Shown: in pieces, positions 1 through 9,166 of the stretch
How the letters are laid out: each line of letters starts with the position of its first letter
Numbering within the stretch: the first letter of the stretch is position 1
Assembly (NCBI RefSeq): GCF_000961095.1
Contig: NZ_CP011058.1
Location: 707,501 to 771,500 of the forward strand
Origin: Paenibacillus beijingensis
GTDB taxonomy: Bacteria; Bacillota; Bacilli; Paenibacillales; Paenibacillaceae
Direction: 5' to 3'
DNA: 64,000 nucleotides
The notes under the pieces: model-generated
Told to the model about the DNA's origin: nothing
Databases searched by the model: none
Seen by the model: the letters and a program-made list of their open reading frames with translations, nothing else
Program-made: the position numbers and the translations under genes

Positions 1-2
1 CG

Positions 3-239
3 TTATTGCTCAGCGTAGGCATCTATTTCTGGGCAGGAATGCTGTCCACAAGCGCCGTCATCCTTGCCTGTCCCGAATGCGGCCGGCAGACGAAAATACT
101 CGGGAAAACGGACCGGTGCATGTTTTGCAAAACGATGTTAACGTTCGACCCATCCCAAGCAACCGATGGCGCAGACAACGACATTAAATCTGAAAACGCT
201 TCAACAGAATTGAAAAATGAATCTCTTCCTAAAATGTGA
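3..239 (+). CDS. YgzB-type zinc-ribbon membrane protein (DUF2614), 5' end outside window
   Basis: Only the C-terminal part is present; the reading frame is open to the left edge, so the start lies outside. The visible protein begins with the end of a membrane helix (YFWAGMLS) and continues into a zinc ribbon with two knuckles, CPECG and CMFCK, about 20 residues apart, then a polar acidic tail. This matches the end of Bacillus subtilis YgzB as I remember it (IGMLST, CPGC, ETKILGR, CMHC). The family has no established biochemical role. It is convergent with the GH18 gene to its right. Confidence is high for the family and absent for the function. Confidence 0.85.
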   Translation, partial: LLLSVGIYFWAGMLSTSAVILACPECGRQTKILGKTDRCMFCKTMLTFDPSQATDGADNDIKSENASTELKNESLPKM

Positions 240-271
240 GAAAGAGCTTAAACTTTGCGATAAGTAAAACA

Positions 272-328
272 AGCCGACCGACGGCAAATTCGCGCATTCA
301 CCCGCTGCGTAAATCCGTCGATCGGCTC
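272..328 (-). terminator. Probable terminator of the GH18 gene
   Basis: A 13-bp stem with one mismatch (agccgaccgacgg at 272-284 against ccgtcgatcggct at 315-327) closes a loop of about 30 bases. On the minus strand it is followed by TGTTTTACTT. It lies between two convergent genes and may stop both. Confidence 0.5.
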
Positions 329-356
329 TTCATAGTGTTCGGCGATCAAAGCTGCT

Positions 357-2086
357 TCAGGATCTTTTATTCAGCGCTCCTTCAATAACGCTCCAAATAT
401 CGTCGCTTTGAAAGGACCGGTTCCAGGTGGCAACGCCGGCGAGCCCGTACCGGTTGGCCAGATCCACCCGCGCTTTAATCGAAAGCGCGTCTTCGATCCA
501 TATCCGGTTAAGCGCCCCGTTCTCGGAATATTCCACATAATTTTGACCGGTTGCGGCATCATAAACAGGAGCAAGCTTTTTAGCCGCGATGATTTCACGG
601 ACCCGGTCCATTCCGACCGCTTTGGAAGAGACCTTCCTTTTTCCGTTTTGCCCGATCGTCTCGGTCCAAATTCTTGTGTAGAGGGGCATGCCAAGAATAA
701 GCTTCGCCGGCGGTATTCCATCCTCCTCCACAAGGCGGTCCACCGCTCTTTTCACCCACGGCATCGAAGCGACCGATCCGGAATTCGGACTCGAAGCCCA
801 GTGTTCATCGTAAGCCATGAGCATCATATAATCCACGCTCTGGATGAGCGCCGGCCGGTCGAGAAACAGCGACCACAGCTCGCTGTTGGATTTTGGCGTG
901 ACATCGATCGATACGACGAGATTTTGCTCGTGCAGCATCGGAGTCAGCTCGCGCACAAACTGGACAAGATTTGCTTTGTCGGCCGTTCTTACATTTTCAA
1001 AATCGATATTGATTCCTTGCAGCCGGTACATCTTCGCGTACGCGAGAAGCTGCTGGATCATATAAAACCGCGTTTCGACCGTAGAAAGCGCCTGGGTCGT
1101 CCGTTTCGGCTCAAATCCGTTGCTGAATACCGCCCACAGCTGAATGCCGCGGTTTCGCGCCCAATTGACATAATGACTGTCGGCCTTGCTGCGGATTTGG
1201 CCGCTTCCGTCAAGAAGCTCAAACCAGGTCGGACTGATTACATTGACTCCCGTCAGCTCCGAAAACCCGGACGGATCGGGATCTTTTTTGTAGACGGCTT
1301 CCCATGTTAAATTAATTTTACTGCCGATTGTTTTCCAAGCGATAAAAGGCGGCTCGTCAGGAAGGGACTCGAACTGCCGCACCTTGCCGAGGATGAGATC
1401 GGATTTGCGTGCATAGCCCGCATAACCGCCCGGTCCCTGCACGTAATACCAGCCGTCCCGCTCCCCCATACCCGTATGTTGTCATCTGCATCCTTGGGCG
1501 CTTCATCGACGATCGGAGCGCGGATCGTAGCCTTTTCGCGGATCAACAGGTTGTCCTTTTTTACCGCCGCCTGCTGAACGGCGTCGCCGGCTTTGAACAA
1601 CGTTACCGCGCCAGTGGAAGCGGACACCGATGCTTGAATGCCGTAAAGCTCCTGCAGCGGCGTCAAAGGGATATACAGCGTGCCGTCCACGCTCTCCGGG
1701 GCAAAAGCAAGCTTGATCGTCTTGCTGTTCATTTTTGCCGTAAGAGCATCTGTCTGCATCCGCATCACTTTAGTGGTAGTCGTCAAAATAACCGATTCAG
1801 AGTCCGGTTCATATCTGATTTCCTCGTCTCCCGCCAAATCCTGCACCGCTTCAAGCGGCAGCTTCACGGAATCTTCCCGCACGAGTGCGCCTTGTTTCAA
1901 AAACTCCCCTTTATAAAATAAAGGGTGCTTTGTCCCGTAGTCGGGAACGATATGCTTATTGTTCGGAATAAACCGCAGATAACCGGCCCATGCGCCGGCA
2001 ACCGCTGCAAGCAAAAAACAAATCAGTACAAACAGCCGAAATCCTCCGCCGCGGCGGCGTCTTACCCTTACCGATAGGTTTTCCAT
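357..2086 (-). pseudogene. Membrane-anchored GH18 glycosidase, split by a one-base frameshift
   Basis: Two overlapping reading frames make one protein. The first (start 2086) has a basic start, a membrane anchor (residues 14-35), and a domain like the copper-amine-oxidase N-terminal or stalk region. It then enters an SH3-like segment (LLIREKATIRAPIVDEA) that breaks off after DDNIRVWG. The second frame (357-1469) picks up exactly there with ERDGWYYVQGPGGYAG and carries the whole GH18 domain, including the catalytic-strand motif GINIDFENV with the acid glutamate, and a WIEDALS / GVATWNRSF end. Restoring one base in the C5 run at 1463-1467 joins them as RVWGERDGWYY, giving about 577 residues. 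Relatives such as YaaH and YdhD act on peptidoglycan or spore cortex. The break may be a true mutation, a slippage site, or an assembly error; if real, the catalytic half would need its own start near 1469. Confidence 0.8.
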
Positions 2087-2163
2087 TATTTAGTAGACAC
2101 TCCTTCTGCTCCCATCCTTTGTTAATACGAAAGATTAGGGCAAAAAGTTGCTCTTCAGCGACC

Positions 2164-2214
2164 AATAAAAAAAAGTGCAATGCTGGAAGAATCACCTTCC
2201 ATCACTGCACTTTT
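2164..2214 (-). terminator. Terminator of perR
   Basis: A 19-bp stem with two mismatches (aaaagtgcaatgctggaag at 2171-2189 against 2196-2214) is followed on the minus strand by TTTTTTTATT. It sits directly downstream of perR and upstream of the GH18 gene, so the two are separate transcripts. Confidence 0.85.
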
Positions 2215-2235
2215 GTAAAACAAATAATTGCCTCA

Positions 2236-2667
2236 TTAATGTTTGCCGGTGTTGCAGTTTGTGCAAACGCCGTATATTTCCATCCGATGGCCTTCAACTG
2301 TAAATCCGGTCTCACGCGACGCCGCCCGTTCAACCGACAGCAGAGGAGGGTGATCAAAATCGACGATGTCTCCGCACACTCTGCATATCGCATGGTAATG
2401 GTCGGATAAATCCGCATCAAAGCGGCTGGAATCGTCGCCGTACTTCAGCTCCCTCACGAGCCCGGCTTCCACAAATAACCGCAGATTATTATATATTGTC
2501 GCCACGCTCATACTTGGAAAATTAGGTGATAAAGCCTTATAAATCACATCCGCGGTAGGATGAGACATGGAATTCATCAGATAACTTAATATTGCGTGAC
2601 GCTGCGGGGTCATGCGGACGCCATTCATCTTCAGCTGTTCCAAAGCTTGTTCAACATTGGCTCCCAT
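2236..2667 (-). CDS. perR: Peroxide-responsive repressor PerR (Fur family)
   Basis: PerR represses oxidative-stress genes and is inactivated when bound Fe(II) causes histidine oxidation by peroxide. The protein (143 residues) follows B. subtilis PerR closely: MTPQRHAILSYLMNSMSHPTAD in the winged helix, SVATIYNNLR as recognition helix, then SRFDADLSDHYHAIC. The structural zinc site is intact, with CRVCGD and CTNC. The regulatory-metal ligands expected for PerR are present: the histidine of HPTAD, the histidines of DHYH, and an aspartate in VDFD. I prefer the ATG at 2667 to an in-frame GTG at 2676 because AGGAAAGG would lie only one base from the GTG. The gene is monocistronic with its own terminator. 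Fur or Zur is less likely because of the near-identity in the first 100 residues. Confidence 0.93.
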   Translation of the reverse strand: MGANVEQALEQLKMNGVRMTPQRHAILSYLMNSMSHPTADVIYKALSPNFPSMSVATIYNNLRLFVEAGLVRELKYGDDSSRFDADLSDHYHAICRVCGDIVDFDHPPLLSVERAASRETGFTVEGHRMEIYGVCTNCNTGKH

Positions 2668-2693
2668 ACCCTTCACGCCTTTCCTAAGTTGTT

Positions 2694-2707
2694 GTAAACT
2701 ATTTTAC
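2694..2707. promoter_or_regulatory. Palindrome upstream of perR, possible autoregulatory operator
   Basis: GTAAACTATTTTAC is an inverted repeat (GTAAA/TTTAC) 26-40 bases upstream of the perR start. PerR autoregulates in B. subtilis, but the match to the known PerR box (TTATAATnATTATAA) is weak. Confidence 0.3.
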
Positions 2708-2776
2708 GCGCTTTCTTCCGATATTGTCAATGAAATGGGAATAGAAACGCCGATCTTAGGCCGGTCTAGCCCCGAT

Positions 2777-4285
2777 TTACCCGGATGGTGACGTGTAACG
2801 GTTAATTGCAATATCGCTGTTGGCATCGACATTGATTCGGTACGTTCCGAGACCGATGGTTCCCTCAATCGTTTTGCTGTCGTTTGCGAGCGGAAGATCC
2901 GATGAAATCGAACCGAACGTAACGGAGCCGTAAACCGAGTAATCGCCGGACTCCGGAAGCCGGATATGAATATCGCCGATCGAACTGTCGACATCCCAGG
3001 AGCCTTCCACAACCGCGCTGGCAAGATCAATTTCACCGTTTAACGTATCGGCTTGGACGTTGCCCCGCACTTCATTGATCGAGATTTTCCCGTTCTTCGT
3101 TCCGGCCTCCGTATTTCCGTCAATCTGAGACAGTTCCAAACTTCCGTTGGAAGTGGACGCAGACAGATTGCCTCCAATGCCTTTGGCATACACATTGCCG
3201 TCCTTGGCCGAGAGCTTCGCATCGCCCGTTATGGCATTCGCCGTAATGTCTCCATATATAGTATGTGCGGATACAGATCCGGTAATGTCACGAATATTTA
3301 TGAGGCCGTTCACATTGTTCACCGTCAGGCCGGCTGCCAGCCGAAAGCCGCTGATTGTTACGGGCCCGTTGCCAGCGTTCACTTTCATCTCGACGTCGTC
3401 CCTCTCCTGCCCGCTGCCGGAAGGTGAGGATGAACCGGTGCCGTTAAGGACATTACCGGCATCACTGATGCCGCTCCCCTCGATCTCATTATCTCCTTGG
3501 AGCGCTCCGCCGCCAAGGTTGCCTCCGCTTGGATGGTCCGGGACACCGTCCGGGACACCGCTTTCGGGCGATACGCCGCCGGGAGCTTCTCCGAGGGACA
3601 CCGTTTCGACCGCCGCGGTATTTTCCGGCAGCAAAACGGTTATATTCATGCGCGGCTTACGCTCTCCGTTCGCTCCGTACGGCTTGCCCTTCGCCTCGAT
3701 GACCATCTGCTCGCCGGATGCAATCTTCACTTCCGATTCGCCGGCGATTTTGTCCGCTTCCTGCTTGTTCTCGAGATCGATCCAAACGACCGTTTTGACA
3801 ACGACCGAGCTGCCGCTTCCGCGCATCACCTTTATTTCTCCGTTCGGGTTATCGATGACCACTGTTTTAACCTTTTGCTCGGGCACCGCGGTTACGTCGT
3901 TCTTCGTATATTCATAGCCCTTCTCTTCGCCAAGATTGCCGATTCCGGCAATGCCGGTGTTCCACTGATCCAGCCAGCGGAATGGCAGTCCACCGTATTG
4001 CGTGATGACAAATGCGGTGGAAGCGATAAGAAAAGCGACAAACACGCCGGCCACATCGAATAGAAGCCGGCGATGGCGGCGGCGCGTCATGAGGCTGTAT
4101 GCCGTCACTTCCAGCCCGATAATGATCAGAAGGGCCGGCCACCATTCGCCCAGCAGCGAAATGTCGTTGCGGCCCTTCACTTGATCCCATAGAAGAACGG
4201 CTCCGACAAAAACGACGAGAGCCGCCGCCGACCACCGGCCGAGAAGAAAGGCGCTGCTGCGGCTTCCCCACATCAACATCAGCAA
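2777..4285 (-). CDS. LiaF/DUF4097-type membrane protein with beta-repeat domain
   Basis: The protein (502 residues from the first ATG) has an N-terminal membrane region of about three helices, including the LiaF-type signature LLGEWWPALLIIIGLEV, and then a repetitive domain typical of DUF4097. In that domain short beta strands recur: VNGLINIRDITGSVSAHTIYG, AKDGNVYAKGIGGNLSAST, NGSLELSQIDGNTEAGTKNG, NGEIDLASAVVEGSWDV. A Gly/Pro/Ser-rich stretch (roughly residues 230-295) interrupts it. Relatives include LiaG and cell-envelope stress proteins, but no enzymatic role is known. It overlaps the upstream membrane gene by seven bases. The in-frame sequence before the assigned ATG also looks like membrane helix (GDYASGAGLLVIGLL), so either the true start is upstream or this is the second half of a frameshifted fusion. 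Confidence 0.75.
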   Translation of the reverse strand: MLMLMWGSRSSAFLLGRWSAAALVVFVGAVLLWDQVKGRNDISLLGEWWPALLIIIGLEVTAYSLMTRRRHRRLLFDVAGVFVAFLIASTAFVITQYGGLPFRWLDQWNTGIAGIGNLGEEKGYEYTKNDVTAVPEQKVKTVVIDNPNGEIKVMRGSGSSVVVKTVVWIDLENKQEADKIAGESEVKIASGEQMVIEAKGKPYGANGERKPRMNITVLLPENTAAVETVSLGEAPGGVSPESGVPDGVPDHPSGGNLGGGALQGDNEIEGSGISDAGNVLNGTGSSSPSGSGQERDDVEMKVNAGNGPVTISGFRLAAGLTVNNVNGLINIRDITGSVSAHTIYGDITANAITGDAKLSAKDGNVYAKGIGGNLSASTSNGSLELSQIDGNTEAGTKNGKISINEVRGNVQADTLNGEIDLASAVVEGSWDVDSSIGDIHIRLPESGDYSVYGSVTFGSISSDLPLANDSKTIEGTIGLGTYRINVDANSDIAINRYTSPSG

Positions 4286-4764
4286 TCCGATGACAAGCAG
4301 ACCCGCTCCGGAAGCATAGTCGCCGATCCAGTCGAGCCTCGGTTGAACGGCTGCAGGGGACGGATCAAAAACAGCAGCAGCGCGCCGGCGCCCATAAGCG
4401 CAGCGCCTTGAACGAATGTAATTGCGCTCTTGGCCGATGCCCCCGATTCCGAATGGGACAGTTCCGCCGGATGAGCGGAAGCTTTTTGCAGCGCATCAAA
4501 TACGCTGACGAAATAAAGCACGGGCAGCGCAAGCCCCAAATAGACGAGCAGCAGAGCGCGGCTTCCTCCCGTAGAGTCGGAAAACCGGATCAGCGCCGAA
4601 ATATCGAGAAAAACCGCTGCTAACAGCAGCAGCCCCCGCGTGTAATAACCGGCATAAATATGTCCCGCTCCGGGAACGATAAAGGCAAGCAAGCCCGCGA
4701 GCCATCTTTTCTTAGGTGATTTCGGTGAAATCGGCGAGTTCTCTCTCTCGATGCGGTCCTTCAT
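4279..4764 (-). CDS. Small multi-pass membrane protein; C-terminus may be frameshifted
   Basis: The frame encodes 161 residues: a charged start, then KKRWLAGLLAFIVPGAGHIYAGYYTRGLL, which resembles TM2-type or YaaH-type small membrane proteins with a G-G-H-Y turn, and two or three further helices. Its start codon overlaps the stop of the MgtC gene (ATGA), so translation is coupled. The last 28 residues (RPLQPFNRGSTGS...) are polar and unlike the rest. The other frame through the same bases reads a plausible helix continuing into the DUF4097 protein. One missing base in the G4 run at 4356-4359 (C4 on the coding strand) would explain this. No function is known. Confidence 0.6.
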   Translation of the reverse strand: MKDRIERENSPISPKSPKKRWLAGLLAFIVPGAGHIYAGYYTRGLLLLAAVFLDISALIRFSDSTGGSRALLLVYLGLALPVLYFVSVFDALQKASAHPAELSHSESGASAKSAITFVQGAALMGAGALLLFLIRPLQPFNRGSTGSATMLPERVCLSSDC

Positions 4765-5498
4765 TCCGTACTCACGGCATGTACACCTTCCAATCGTTTA
4801 ATTTCGTCTAAAAGAACGATGATATTACCCGAATTTGGATATGAGACATTCAGCTTCAACATTACCCTCGGTTCTTCCAGCTCGACGTCGCCGTATTCCT
4901 GGAGCGTAATTTTCCGGATCGTAATTTCTCGCTCCAGCATCAACGCGCTGATCGCCTGGAACAACGTTGTACGCTCGTCGGCTACGATGGACAGGTGATG
5001 TTCTTTTTTTCCTGCGATATATTTTTTCTCCAGCTTGTTCAAAAACCAGAGAATAAGAAGCACCATTATCGTTGCGGATGCTGCAGCGAACAGAAAGCCC
5101 GCCCCAACCGCAAGTCCGATCGCCGAGACCACCCAAAGCGACGCCGCCGTCGTTAAACCCGTGATCGATTTGCCGGTAAAAAGGATCGTACCCGCTCCTA
5201 AGAAACCGATTCCTGTTATAACCTGAGCCGCCAGACGGGCGGGGTCCAGCCGTACGTTCGGTTCATTGACAAATTCGGCAAAGCCGTGTTCGGACAAAAG
5301 CATGAGCAGACACGAGCCGAGACAGACGAGCGCATTCGTACGCAGTCCGGCCGCATGATTCGATTGTTCCCTCTCAAAACCGATTAATCCTCCAAGCACC
5401 AATGCCAGCACCATTCGCAGCAGAATCTCCCATTCGCTAATGAACCATGGATTATGGCTTGTTGCTTGAATTGCTGTATTGACGGCCACTTTCCGCAT
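4761..5498 (-). CDS. MgtC/SapB-family membrane protein
   Basis: The N-terminal half (about 150 residues) is a standard MgtC/SapB domain of about four to five helices with the hallmark GGLIGFEREQSNHAAGLRTNALVCLGS and GIGFLGAGTILF. A cytoplasmic ACT-like C-terminal region follows (EREITIRKITLQEYGD...VMLKLNVSYP). MgtC proteins help survival at low magnesium and interact with membrane ATPases in pathogens; in Bacillus the role is less clear. I chose ATG 5498 over the ATG at 5549 because GGAAAGG lies seven bases before it, and the upstream stretch contains TATATAAT, which looks like a -10 element rather than coding sequence. It appears to lead a three-gene membrane-protein operon. Confidence 0.88.
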   Translation of the reverse strand: MRKVAVNTAIQATSHNPWFISEWEILLRMVLALVLGGLIGFEREQSNHAAGLRTNALVCLGSCLLMLLSEHGFAEFVNEPNVRLDPARLAAQVITGIGFLGAGTILFTGKSITGLTTAASLWVVSAIGLAVGAGFLFAAASATIMVLLILWFLNKLEKKYIAGKKEHHLSIVADERTTLFQAISALMLEREITIRKITLQEYGDVELEEPRVMLKLNVSYPNSGNIIVLLDEIKRLEGVHAVSTE

Positions 5499-5639
5499 CA
5501 CAACCTTTCCAAGTGCATATCCGCAAAAAGGATAACGATTATATAGCATACTGCATACGTACGCCAGAGCATGTTTTTACTGCAGCGAACCTAGCATCTC
5601 CTTGAGTAATTGTAACACCTTATCCGCTTCTGTAAACGC

Positions 5640-5682
5640 AAAAAAAGCCGCCCCCGGCGCCGTATGGCGTAATGGGGACGGC
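5640..5682 (-). terminator. Terminator of gatCAB
   Basis: On the minus strand GCCGTCCCC and GGGGGCGGC pair, followed by TTTTTTT. It lies 20 bases after the gatB stop. Confidence 0.9.
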
Positions 5683-5700
5683 ATGGTCGATCGGCCGGGG

Positions 5701-7143
5701 TTACTTGTTCAGCCGCTCTGCGAGCAGCTTGTTCACAAGTCCGGGGTTCGCTTTGCCCTTTGATTCTTTCATCACTTGGCCGACGAGGAATCCGATCGCT
5801 TTTTGCTTGCCGGCTTTATAATCTTCCACGGATTGCGGGTTGGCTTCCACAATGCGGTCGACGATGGCAAGAATCGCTCCTTCGTCGCTGATCTGCACCA
5901 AACCTTGCTCTTCGACGATCTGCTGCGGCAGCTTGCCCGTCTCCAGCATCGATTTAAATACCGTCTTGGCGATTTTGCTGCTGATCGTGCCCTTCTCGAG
6001 CAAACCGATCATTTCGCCCAATCCTTGGCCGGTCACTTTAACGCCGTCAATGTCTAGATTGTTCGAGTTCAAGTAGCCGAGCAAATCGCCCATAATCCAG
6101 TTGGCGACCGCTTTGGCGTCCTTCGTGTAGCGCAGGCTTTCTTCAAAGAAGTCGGCCAGTTTTTTGGAAGACGTAATAACGCCCGCATCGTAAGATGGAA
6201 GGTCGTATTCCGCTGCATAACGCGCCTGACGGGCATCCGGCAGCTCCGGAATGGTAGCGCGGACGCGCTCCTTCCATTCGGCGTCGATATGGAGACGGAC
6301 CAGATCCGGATCGGGAAAATAGCGGTAGTCATGCGATTCTTCCTTGCCGCGCATCGAAAATGTCTTGCCCTGGGAATCGTCCCAGCGCCGCGTTTCCTGC
6401 ACAACTTGACCGCCGCCTTCCAAAATGTCCGCCTGGCGCCACTGCTCATATTCGAGTCCGCGCTGTACGCCGCGGAACGAGTTCATGTTCTTCAGCTCGG
6501 CGCGCGTGCCGAACTTTTCCTGTCCCCATGGACGAAGGCTGATGTTAGCGTCACAGCGCAGGCTTCCTTCTTCCATTTTGACGTCGGACACATCGCAGTA
6601 TTGCATGATCGCTTTCAATTTCTCGAGATAAGCTTTCGCTTCCTCCGGCGTGCGGATGTCCGGCTCGGAGACGATTTCCACCAGCGGCGTGCCGACACGG
6701 TTAAAGTCGACCAGCGAAGCGAAGCCGCCGTCCACGTGCGTCAGCTTGCCCGCATCCTCCTCCAGATGAAGGCGGGTAATGCCGATCCGCTTTGTTTCCC
6801 CGCCCACTTCGATGTCGATCCAGCCATGCTCGCCGATCGGCTGATCATACTGGGAAATCTGGTACGCTTTCGGAGAATCGGGATAAAAATAGTTTTTGCG
6901 GTCGAACTTGCTGACGTCGGCAATGGTGCAGTTCAGCGCCATCGCCGCCTTCATCGCATATTCGACAGCCTGCCGGTTCAGCACCGGCAGCACACCGGGA
7001 TGCCCGAGACAGATCGGGCACGTATGGCTATTCGGCGGAGCCCCGAACGACGTGGAGCATCCGCAAAAAATTTTGCTGTTCGTATGCAGCTCCACGTGCA
7101 CTTCAAGGCCGATGACCGTTTCATATCGAGTCGCTTCAGACAC
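5701..7143 (-). CDS. gatB: Aspartyl/glutamyl-tRNA amidotransferase subunit B
   Basis: GatB carries the kinase/transamidase site that converts Glu-tRNA(Gln) (and Asp-tRNA(Asn)) to the amide with ammonia delivered by GatA. The 480-residue protein has the full family length. Visible hallmarks are YETVIGLEVHVELHT at the start, the zinc ligands CGCS and CPICLGHPGVLPV, the RKNYFYPDSPKAYQISQYD motif, EEGSLRCDANISL, and the helical tail with the YqeY-like domain ending NPGLVNKLLAERL. It is the last gene of gatC-gatA-gatB, 27 bases after gatA. The set is essential in Gram-positives that lack GlnRS. Confidence 0.97.
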   Translation of the reverse strand: MSEATRYETVIGLEVHVELHTNSKIFCGCSTSFGAPPNSHTCPICLGHPGVLPVLNRQAVEYAMKAAMALNCTIADVSKFDRKNYFYPDSPKAYQISQYDQPIGEHGWIDIEVGGETKRIGITRLHLEEDAGKLTHVDGGFASLVDFNRVGTPLVEIVSEPDIRTPEEAKAYLEKLKAIMQYCDVSDVKMEEGSLRCDANISLRPWGQEKFGTRAELKNMNSFRGVQRGLEYEQWRQADILEGGGQVVQETRRWDDSQGKTFSMRGKEESHDYRYFPDPDLVRLHIDAEWKERVRATIPELPDARQARYAAEYDLPSYDAGVITSSKKLADFFEESLRYTKDAKAVANWIMGDLLGYLNSNNLDIDGVKVTGQGLGEMIGLLEKGTISSKIAKTVFKSMLETGKLPQQIVEEQGLVQISDEGAILAIVDRIVEANPQSVEDYKAGKQKAIGFLVGQVMKESKGKANPGLVNKLLAERLNK

Positions 7144-7170
7144 TGCTATCGTTCCTCCTGCTTCTAAAAA

Positions 7171-8628
7171 TTACAGCTGCGGGCGCTGTTTATGGAAATC
7201 CGTATGCTGCTCGAAGGCATAAGCCGCGCGCAGCATCGTCCGTTCGTCGAACGCCTTGCCGATAATTTGCAGGCCGACAGGCAATCCGTCCGCAAATCCG
7301 CACGGAATGCTCATGGCCGGAACGCCTGCCAGGCTGACCGGAACCGTACAAATATCGTTCATATACATCGTCAGCGGGTCGCCGACTTGTTCCCCGATCT
7401 TGAACGCCGTCGTCGGAGCCGTCGGCCCGATCAACACGTCGTACTTTTTAAACGCCTCGTCGAAATCGCGCTTGATGAGCGTTCTTACCTTTTGCGCCTT
7501 CAAATAATAGGCGTCATAGTAGCCGGAGCTTAGCGCGTAGGTGCCGAGCATAATCCGGCGCTTCACTTCCGGCCCGAAGCCCTGGCTGCGCGACTTGCGG
7601 TACAAATCGAGCAGATTATCCGGGTTGTCGGCGCGCACGCCGTAACGGACGCCGTCGAAACGGGCCAGGTTGGAGGACGCTTCCGAAGAAGCGAGCAGAT
7701 AGTAGGTCGCGATCGCATATTCCGTATGCGGCATCGACACTTCCTCCCATGTCGCGCCGAGGCTTTCGTAAACTTTCAGCGCGGCCAGCACCGCTTCCTT
7801 CACTTTCGGGTCGATTCCTTCGCCCATATATTCCTTCGGAACGCCGATGCGCAGACCTTTCACGTCCCCGGACAATGCGCTGACATAGTCGGGAATGTCG
7901 ACGTTGGCCGAAGTTGAATCCATTGCGTCGTAACCTGCAATCGCCTGCAGCACATATGCGGAATCTTCAACGTTTTTCGTCAGCGGACCGATCTGGTCGA
8001 GCGAAGAAGCGAACGCGACAAGCCCGAACCGCGATACGAGGCCGTAAGTCGGTTTCAGTCCGACGATGCCGCAGTAGGCGGCAGGCTGGCGGATCGAACC
8101 GCCCGTGTCGGAGCCGAGCGCAAAATAAACTTGTCCTGCCGCCACGGAAGCGGCGGAGCCGCCGCTGGAGCCGCCCGGAACATATTCGGTATTCCACGGG
8201 TTGCGGACCGGATAATAGCTGGAATTCTCGTTTGAACCGCCCATCGCAAACTCGTCCATATTCAGCTTGCCGACGGTGACGGAACCGGCCGTCTTCAGCT
8301 TGCTTACGACCGTTGCGTCGTAAATCGGGTTATAATTGCTTAAGAATTGACTGCCGCACGTCGTCAGCAGTCCTTCCGTTACGATGTTGTCCTTCACTCC
8401 GGCCGGCAGCGCGAACAGCAGCCCGCGTTCGGAGCCGTCCTTCAGTTTGTTGTCGAGATCCGCGGCGCCGGTGCGGGCGCGTTCTTCATCAAGCGTTATA
8501 AACGCCTTGATTTTCGGCTCCGTTTCGGCAATGCGCTTGTAAGACGCATCGGTCAGCTCTGCTGCGGAAATTTCTCCGCCTTTCAGCTTGTCATGCACTT
8601 CCTGCAGGCGTAAATCAAAAATGGCCAA
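7171..8628 (-). CDS. gatA: Aspartyl/glutamyl-tRNA amidotransferase subunit A
   Basis: GatA is the glutaminase (amidase-signature) subunit that releases ammonia for GatB. The catalytic Lys-cisSer-Ser triad is visible: the lysine in PAGVKDNI, and the serines in GGSSGGSAASVAAG and GSDTGGSIRQPAAYCG. I chose the TTG at 8628 because AAAGGGGGG sits six bases upstream and the resulting protein (485 residues, beginning AIFDLRLQEVHDKL) has the length and start of B. subtilis GatA; the longer frame from 8655 adds nine residues that are the ribosome site itself. It lies 29 bases after gatC. Confidence 0.97.
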   Translation of the reverse strand: MAIFDLRLQEVHDKLKGGEISAAELTDASYKRIAETEPKIKAFITLDEERARTGAADLDNKLKDGSERGLLFALPAGVKDNIVTEGLLTTCGSQFLSNYNPIYDATVVSKLKTAGSVTVGKLNMDEFAMGGSNENSSYYPVRNPWNTEYVPGGSSGGSAASVAAGQVYFALGSDTGGSIRQPAAYCGIVGLKPTYGLVSRFGLVAFASSLDQIGPLTKNVEDSAYVLQAIAGYDAMDSTSANVDIPDYVSALSGDVKGLRIGVPKEYMGEGIDPKVKEAVLAALKVYESLGATWEEVSMPHTEYAIATYYLLASSEASSNLARFDGVRYGVRADNPDNLLDLYRKSRSQGFGPEVKRRIMLGTYALSSGYYDAYYLKAQKVRTLIKRDFDEAFKKYDVLIGPTAPTTAFKIGEQVGDPLTMYMNDICTVPVSLAGVPAMSIPCGFADGLPVGLQIIGKAFDERTMLRAAYAFEQHTDFHKQRPQL

Positions 8629-8657
8629 CAGTGGCCCCCCTTTCAATCGATGCAATA

Positions 8658-8945
8658 TTAGTCCAGCACGGCCGGCACCTTAAACTGGCCGTCTTCATCG
8701 TCGGGCGCGTTCAGCAGCGCTTTCTCCACGTCAATGGACGGCTTTACTTCGTCTTCCCGCATCACATTGGCGATCGGAAGCACATGGCTGGTCGGCTCTA
8801 TGCCGTCGGTATCCAGCTCGCTGAGCTTTTCCACATATTTTAAGATCGCATTCAATTGTCCTGTGAAAATATCTTTTTCCTCTTCGCTCAAATCAAGCCG
8901 GGCGAGGCCCGCCACGTGTTCGACGTCCTGAAGCGTTATGCTCAT
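8658..8945 (-). CDS. gatC: Aspartyl/glutamyl-tRNA amidotransferase subunit C
   Basis: A 95-residue protein with the usual GatC pattern: VEHVAGLARLDLSEEE at the start, NAILKYVEKLSELDTDGIEPTSH in the middle, LREDEV-like MREDEVKPS, and the tail DDEDGQFKVPAVLD. GatC stabilises the GatA-GatB interface. AAGGAGG lies ten bases before the ATG. It is the first gene of the operon. Confidence 0.95.
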   Translation of the reverse strand: MSITLQDVEHVAGLARLDLSEEEKDIFTGQLNAILKYVEKLSELDTDGIEPTSHVLPIANVMREDEVKPSIDVEKALLNAPDDEDGQFKVPAVLD

Positions 8946-9076
8946 GCAGTCATGTCCTCCTTGGAATCATTCTTTCCATTATAGCGTATATCGGGCCGCC
9001 AACTCAATGAAAACAGAGCATAACGCATCACACATTAGCATCGCTGCCGGCCTGCCTAAGGTCACTTAACGACGAC

Positions 9077-9115
9077 AAAGCGGAAACCCGCCCGATTCTC
9101 AAGGGTCTCCGCTTT
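9077..9115 (-). terminator. Hairpin after the metallo-hydrolase gene
   Basis: Stem aaagcggaaaccc (9077-9089) against gggtctccgcttt (9103-9115), one mismatch. The T-run after it on the minus strand is short (TTTG), so it is a weak or bidirectional terminator. Confidence 0.5.
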
Positions 9116-9166
9116 ATCGGTCACGCTGCTGGAACTTCGAAAGAACAAGCGGTCGTCCGCCTCTAT

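Noticed and set aside
8629..8655. Longer gatA start at 8655
   Set aside because: The extra nine codons include the ribosome site AAAGGGGGG of the TTG at 8628.
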